DNA from: Vulcanimicrobiota bacterium
GTDB taxonomy: Bacteria; Vulcanimicrobiota; Vulcanimicrobiia; Vulcanimicrobiales; Vulcanimicrobiaceae
Length of the DNA: 17,341 nucleotides
Reading direction: 5' to 3'
Assembly: GCA_003167055.1 (NCBI GenBank)
Contig: PMUE01000146.1
Span: forward strand, 1-17,341
A program made the translations under genes and the position numbers. Position 1 is the stretch's first letter, and each line of letters starts with the position of its first letter. Shown piece after piece: positions 14,576-17,341 of this stretch. The notes beneath the pieces are model-generated. The model did no database searches. It had not been told where the DNA came from and was given only the letters and a program-made list of their open reading frames with translations.

Positions 14576-14598
14576 TTTACATTCGCTAAACGCGAAGA

Positions 14599-14844
14599 CT
14601 AATTTTTCGGAAGCAGTTCCGCGAGCTTGAGCATGTACTCTTTGCGCGATTCGAGCAGTTGGCTCGTGAACGCAAAGCTCTTCTCGACGATCTCCGCCGG
14701 GGTCGGAAGCTTGGCTTCGCCGTTCTTGCTCTCGAGCAATTCGGTGACCGACGCGATGGCTTTCACGTTGAGATCTTGCGCCTGCTTGAGGCCGTTGAGA
14801 AACTCGGTTTGAGCTTTCTCGACGAATTCGGTGTAGGTATTCAT
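14599..14844 (-). CDS. Phasin-like polyhydroxyalkanoate granule protein
   Basis: This 81-residue amphipathic helical protein begins MNTYTEFVEKAQTEFL and ends in a lysine-rich tail, with the pattern of short phasin-like proteins that coat polyhydroxyalkanoate granules. The middle (about 40-48) is a charged and Pro-rich break (KNGEAKLPTPAEIVEK) between two helices. ATG 14844 is chosen because AAGGAG sits eight bases upstream and the similarity begins here; an in-frame ATG at 14898 would include the promoter. It follows the XRE regulator and PHA synthase but has its own promoter and terminator, so it can be expressed at a higher level. It is shorter than typical phasins of 100 or more residues. 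Confidence 0.75.
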   Translation of the reverse strand: MNTYTEFVEKAQTEFLNGLKQAQDLNVKAIASVTELLESKNGEAKLPTPAEIVEKSFAFTSQLLESRKEYMLKLAELLPKN

Positions 14845-14868
14845 GGACAGACTCCTTTGTGTGTGCTT

Positions 14869-14898
14869 AGTGTACCAAGCGAACGCGAAGTCTGTCAA
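14869..14898 (-). promoter_or_regulatory. Sigma70-like promoter for the phasin gene
   Basis: On the minus strand a perfect TTGACA (14893-14898) is followed after 18 bases by TACACT (14869-14874). The start site would be near 14862, giving a leader of about 18 bases that contains the AAGGAG ribosome site. It lies in the 58-base gap after the XRE regulator, which is a natural candidate to control it. Confidence 0.6.
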
Positions 14899-14902
14899 CT
14901 AG

Positions 14903-15256
14903 CTAGCGCTCTCCGGTGAATCCCCGATAGACCCGGATCAGGGTGTCCTTTTGCTCGGCTGTGAGGCGGGGGTCCAGCTTCACCGCCGACTCGACCGCGT
15001 CAGCGGCCTCGTTGCGGACGTTGTCGTCGAGCAGCCCAGCCTGGGCGTAGAAGGTCTCGGCCGAGAGGTGGAGCGCCCGGGCGATCTGCTTGAGGACCTC
15101 CGCCGAGGGCTTATACAGCCCGCGCTCGACCTGGCTCAGGTAGGGGTTGGAGACCTTCGCCAGATCGGCGAGTTGCCGGAGGGAGAGATTCGCCAGCTCA
15201 CGTTGCGTGCGAATGAATTCGCCCAAGCCTTTCAAGTGGTCGCGGTTGTTGATCAT
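14903..15256 (-). CDS. XRE-family regulator of the PHA operon
   Basis: The 117-residue protein has an XRE helix-turn-helix at about 8-65 (LGEFIRTQRELANLSLRQLA, SNPYLSQVERGLYKPSAEVL) and a short helical tail (about 75-117) that is acidic then basic. ATG 15256 overlaps the PHA synthase stop as ATGA, so the two are translationally coupled. By position, between synthase and phasin, it probably regulates granule genes, comparable in role but not in family to PhaR. That role is inference from context. Whether it senses polymer or a metabolite cannot be told from the sequence. Confidence 0.85.
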   Translation of the reverse strand: MINNRDHLKGLGEFIRTQRELANLSLRQLADLAKVSNPYLSQVERGLYKPSAEVLKQIARALHLSAETFYAQAGLLDDNVRNEAADAVESAVKLDPRLTAEQKDTLIRVYRGFTGER

Positions 15257-16995
15257 GCGATGGTGGCCTCGTCATGGTTTTGTGCGGTAGAGTCGAACGG
15301 CTCGGCCGTTTCGTTTCGAACGTACCGGCCCGGAGCCGGCTCGCCGCCGCCAGGCAGCGGATACGGTGTGCGTTGCGCGCCGCCGTGCGCGTCGGCCCAC
15401 GCCGACCAATCCTCCCACCAGCTTCCTTGGTGTTTGGCTGCGCGCGCGAGCCACGCGTCGGGCGTCTCGCCCGCGTCGACCGCGTCAACGGTCCAGAAAC
15501 ACGACTTGGGATTCCCCGGTGGATTGCAGATGCCGGCCACGTGACCGGAATTGGTGCGCGTATATTTCACGGGTCCGCCGACGTATTGCGACGTCATGAA
15601 ACTCGTGCGCCACGGTGCGATGTGATCGTTCTCGGCACCGAGCACGTAAAGCGGCGTCTCGATCTTGCCCATGTCGATCGGGACGTCGTTGAGCACGAAG
15701 GCATTGGGTACCACGAGCAAGTTATGAAGATAACACGCGCGCAAGTACTGCGAGTGCATGGCTGCGGGCATGCGCGTCGCATCGCCGTTCCAGGTAAGAA
15801 TGTCAAATGCCGGCGGTTTCTTACCCATATACCAATTGGAGACGACGTAGCTCCAAATCAGATCGTTGGCGCGCATCCAGTTGAAGGTGCCGGCCATCTC
15901 GCTCGACTCCAGATAGCCGCGCTCGTTCATCGATTTTTCCAAACGAGAAATCGACGCTTCGTCGGTGAAGACGCCGAGATCGCCGGGCTCGGCAAAGTCG
16001 AGAATCGTGTTGGTCAGCGTCACCGCACCGATGCGATGCGCTTCACCTTTTGCCGCGAGATACGCCAGCAATAAGAGCGTCATCGTGCCGCCGACGCACA
16101 GCGCGGCGAGATTGACCTGGGGCGCACCGGTAATGCGCTCGACGGCTGCAAGCGCGGCGAGCACGCCCTCTTCAAAGTACGTGTCCATCGTGAAATCCCG
16201 CATCGTCGCGTCGGGATTGCGATAGCTAATCATAAAGACTTGATGCCCGCGCGATACCGCCCACTCGACAAACGAGCGCCCCGGCGCGAGATCCATGATG
16301 TAGTATTTGTTGATCCACGGCGGGTTCATCAGAATCGGCCGCTCGTAGACGGTTTCGGTCTGCGGATAGTAGGCGATCAGCTCGATCAGCTCGTTGCGAA
16401 AGACAACTTCGCCCGGTGTTGCGGCGAGATTCTCGCCCAGCGCGAATGCCGACGAATCGACCTGCTTGGGATACCCGCCGTTGTTTTCCACGTCGTCGAT
16501 GAATTCGAGCATACCTTCGACAAGGCTCGTGCCGCCGGTGTCGATGGCTTGTTTGATCACGCCGGGATTGAGCCAGGGGACATTGCTCGGCGCGAGCGCG
16601 TCCATCATCATGTTCATCGCAAAGCGGGCTTTGCGTTTGGTGCCTTCGGGTAATCGCGTGCTTTCGACGACCTGCTGCGCATACTGGCGGCGCACGAGAT
16701 ACTCTTCCACCATCGAGATGAGGAACGGATTGCTCGTCCAGGCGGGATCGGAAAAACGCTTGTCGCCCTGTACGTCGACCGCGGGCGGCGGGTTCTCGCC
16801 CTGCATGCGGCGCAGCGCGTTCATCGCGACGCCTTGTTGCGCGATCATCATCCCGCTCATGATCGTGCCCATGCGCAGCGGATCGCTCATCACGTCCAGC
16901 GTCACCGCGCGCAGCGCATCGTTGAGCGATGCCGGATCGGCGCCGGAGAGATCGAGACCGTAGCTGAACTCTTCAATCGGTACCGCGCCGACCAT
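15253..16995 (-). CDS. phaC: Class I-like polyhydroxyalkanoate synthase
   Basis: The 580-residue enzyme polymerises hydroxyacyl-CoA into storage polyester. The N-terminal PhaC domain lies at about 30-200 and the alpha/beta-hydrolase fold at about 210-560. Catalytic triad: nucleophile C300 in ALCVGG, D457 in AENDHIAPW, and H485 in SGHVAGI. PPWINKYYI and SYRNPD are family hallmarks, as is GSWWEDW near the C-terminus (524-530). The elbow reads A-L-C-V-G-G rather than the usual G-x-C-x-G-G. The length fits class I synthases. Its ATG overlaps the SDR gene stop by one base, and its own stop overlaps the XRE gene start, so three genes are coupled. Confidence 0.93.
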   Translation of the reverse strand: MVGAVPIEEFSYGLDLSGADPASLNDALRAVTLDVMSDPLRMGTIMSGMMIAQQGVAMNALRRMQGENPPPAVDVQGDKRFSDPAWTSNPFLISMVEEYLVRRQYAQQVVESTRLPEGTKRKARFAMNMMMDALAPSNVPWLNPGVIKQAIDTGGTSLVEGMLEFIDDVENNGGYPKQVDSSAFALGENLAATPGEVVFRNELIELIAYYPQTETVYERPILMNPPWINKYYIMDLAPGRSFVEWAVSRGHQVFMISYRNPDATMRDFTMDTYFEEGVLAALAAVERITGAPQVNLAALCVGGTMTLLLLAYLAAKGEAHRIGAVTLTNTILDFAEPGDLGVFTDEASISRLEKSMNERGYLESSEMAGTFNWMRANDLIWSYVVSNWYMGKKPPAFDILTWNGDATRMPAAMHSQYLRACYLHNLLVVPNAFVLNDVPIDMGKIETPLYVLGAENDHIAPWRTSFMTSQYVGGPVKYTRTNSGHVAGICNPPGNPKSCFWTVDAVDAGETPDAWLARAAKHQGSWWEDWSAWADAHGGAQRTPYPLPGGGEPAPGRYVRNETAEPFDSTAQNHDEATIA

Positions 16996-17341
16996 CAGAT
17001 GTACATGCCCCCGTTGACGTCGTAGGTTGCGCCGGTGATAAAGCCGGAGTTGTCATCGATCAAGAAACGCACGACGCGCGCGATTTCGTCGGGTTGGCCG
17101 AGCCGGTCGACCAGCGTGCGGCTACGTGCTCCGGCGATTGCGGCTTCGGGCATCGCGCGTACCATCTCGGTCGCAGTAAAGCCCGGTGCAACAGCGTTCA
17201 CCGTAATGCCCGAACGCGCGGTTGGTGTCGACCTGCAGCACCATTGTCCTAACAGCCCCGCTTTTGCCGCGGCGTAATTAGCTTGCCCGAAGTTTCCGGT
17301 GTGCCCGACGACCGAGCTAATGTTGACGATGCGTCCGTATC
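16995..17341 (-). CDS. SDR-family acetoacetyl-CoA reductase-like protein (PhaB/FabG), C-terminal part
   Basis: The window edge cuts this gene; 114 residues of the C-terminal half are visible. It shows YGRIVNISS, then NYAAAKAG with the catalytic Tyr and Lys, SGITVNAVAPGF, and the terminal FITGATYDVNGGMY strand, all typical of PhaB/FabG ketoacyl reductases that supply (R)-3-hydroxybutyryl-CoA. The Asn-Ser-Tyr-Lys order is normal. Between AKAGLLG and ARSGI, nine residues (QWCCRSTPT) do not resemble the usual helix; see the finding for 17220-17246. It is the first visible gene of the operon and overlaps phaC by one base. Confidence 0.85.
   Translation of the reverse strand, partial: YGRIVNISSVVGHTGNFGQANYAAAKAGLLGQWCCRSTPTARSGITVNAVAPGFTATEMVRAMPEAAIAGARSRTLVDRLGQPDEIARVVRFLIDDNSGFITGATYDVNGGMYI

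Noticed and set aside
15274..16074. Plus-strand open frame of 266 codons opposite phaC
   Set aside because: No motif, and it lies entirely within a well-conserved catalytic region of the synthase.
17228..17239. GTCGACCTGCAG (SalI and PstI sites side by side), as in cloning-vector polylinkers, hinting at vector contamination
   Set aside because: The match is only 12 bases, no other polylinker sites follow, and SDR-coding sequence continues on both sides.
1..17341. CRISPR arrays, tRNA or rRNA genes, insertion sequences, prophage or attachment sites
   Set aside because: No spaced direct repeats, cloverleaf-like sequences, transposase or integrase motifs were seen on either strand.

Overview
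The window is a gene-dense, GC-rich bacterial chromosome segment of about 17.3 kb. It holds about twenty genes, many overlapping or spaced by a few bases, and no tRNA, rRNA, CRISPR array, transposase or phage gene that I can see. The gene mix (urate catabolism, polyhydroxyalkanoate (PHA) synthesis, PadR plus HAAS-domain membrane protein, HD-GYP regulator) fits a free-living aerobic soil-type bacterium. The phylum cannot be fixed from the sequence; a little-studied lineage such as Candidatus Eremiobacterota is a guess only.

Bases 1-3803 hold a purine (ureide) catabolism locus. On the plus strand are the 3' end of a PuuE-type allantoinase, an AllC-type allantoate amidohydrolase and a small stand-alone AIG2-like protein. 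Facing them on the minus strand is a tightly coupled uraD-puuD-uraH operon. Together they cover urate to 5-hydroxyisourate (membrane PuuD with a cytochrome c domain), to OHCU (UraH), to allantoin (UraD), to allantoate (PuuE), and on to ureidoglycine or ureidoglycolate (AllC).

Bases 3894-5880 hold a MacB/LolD-type ABC ATPase and its FtsX/MacB-type permease, closed by a clear intrinsic terminator. Bases 5874-6738 (minus) hold a HepT/MNT-type toxin-antitoxin module whose nucleotidyltransferase antitoxin carries an N-terminal XRE domain. Divergent from it, 6798-8622 encodes a PadR repressor, a HAAS-domain membrane protein and a four-helix membrane protein. A perfect 25-bp palindrome covers the PadR promoter and start codon.

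Bases 8591-11693 are signalling genes. A receiver-HD-GYP protein (minus) has a tyrosine where the HD histidine should be. Divergent from it is an OmpR-type response regulator overlapping its histidine kinase. A 120-base leader with pairing potential precedes an MmyB-like XRE regulator (11814-12617). This converges, with overlapping stop codons, on a TauE/SafE permease - LDH-like dehydrogenase operon on the minus strand (14427 to 12614).

The right end (14599-17341, minus) is a PHA storage operon: an SDR/PhaB-like reductase (cut by the window edge), a class I-like PHA synthase, an XRE regulator and a small phasin-like protein. The first three are joined by 1- to 4-base overlaps. The phasin has its own TTGACA promoter and its own terminator. 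The reductase contains a 27-base stretch that looks locally out of frame.
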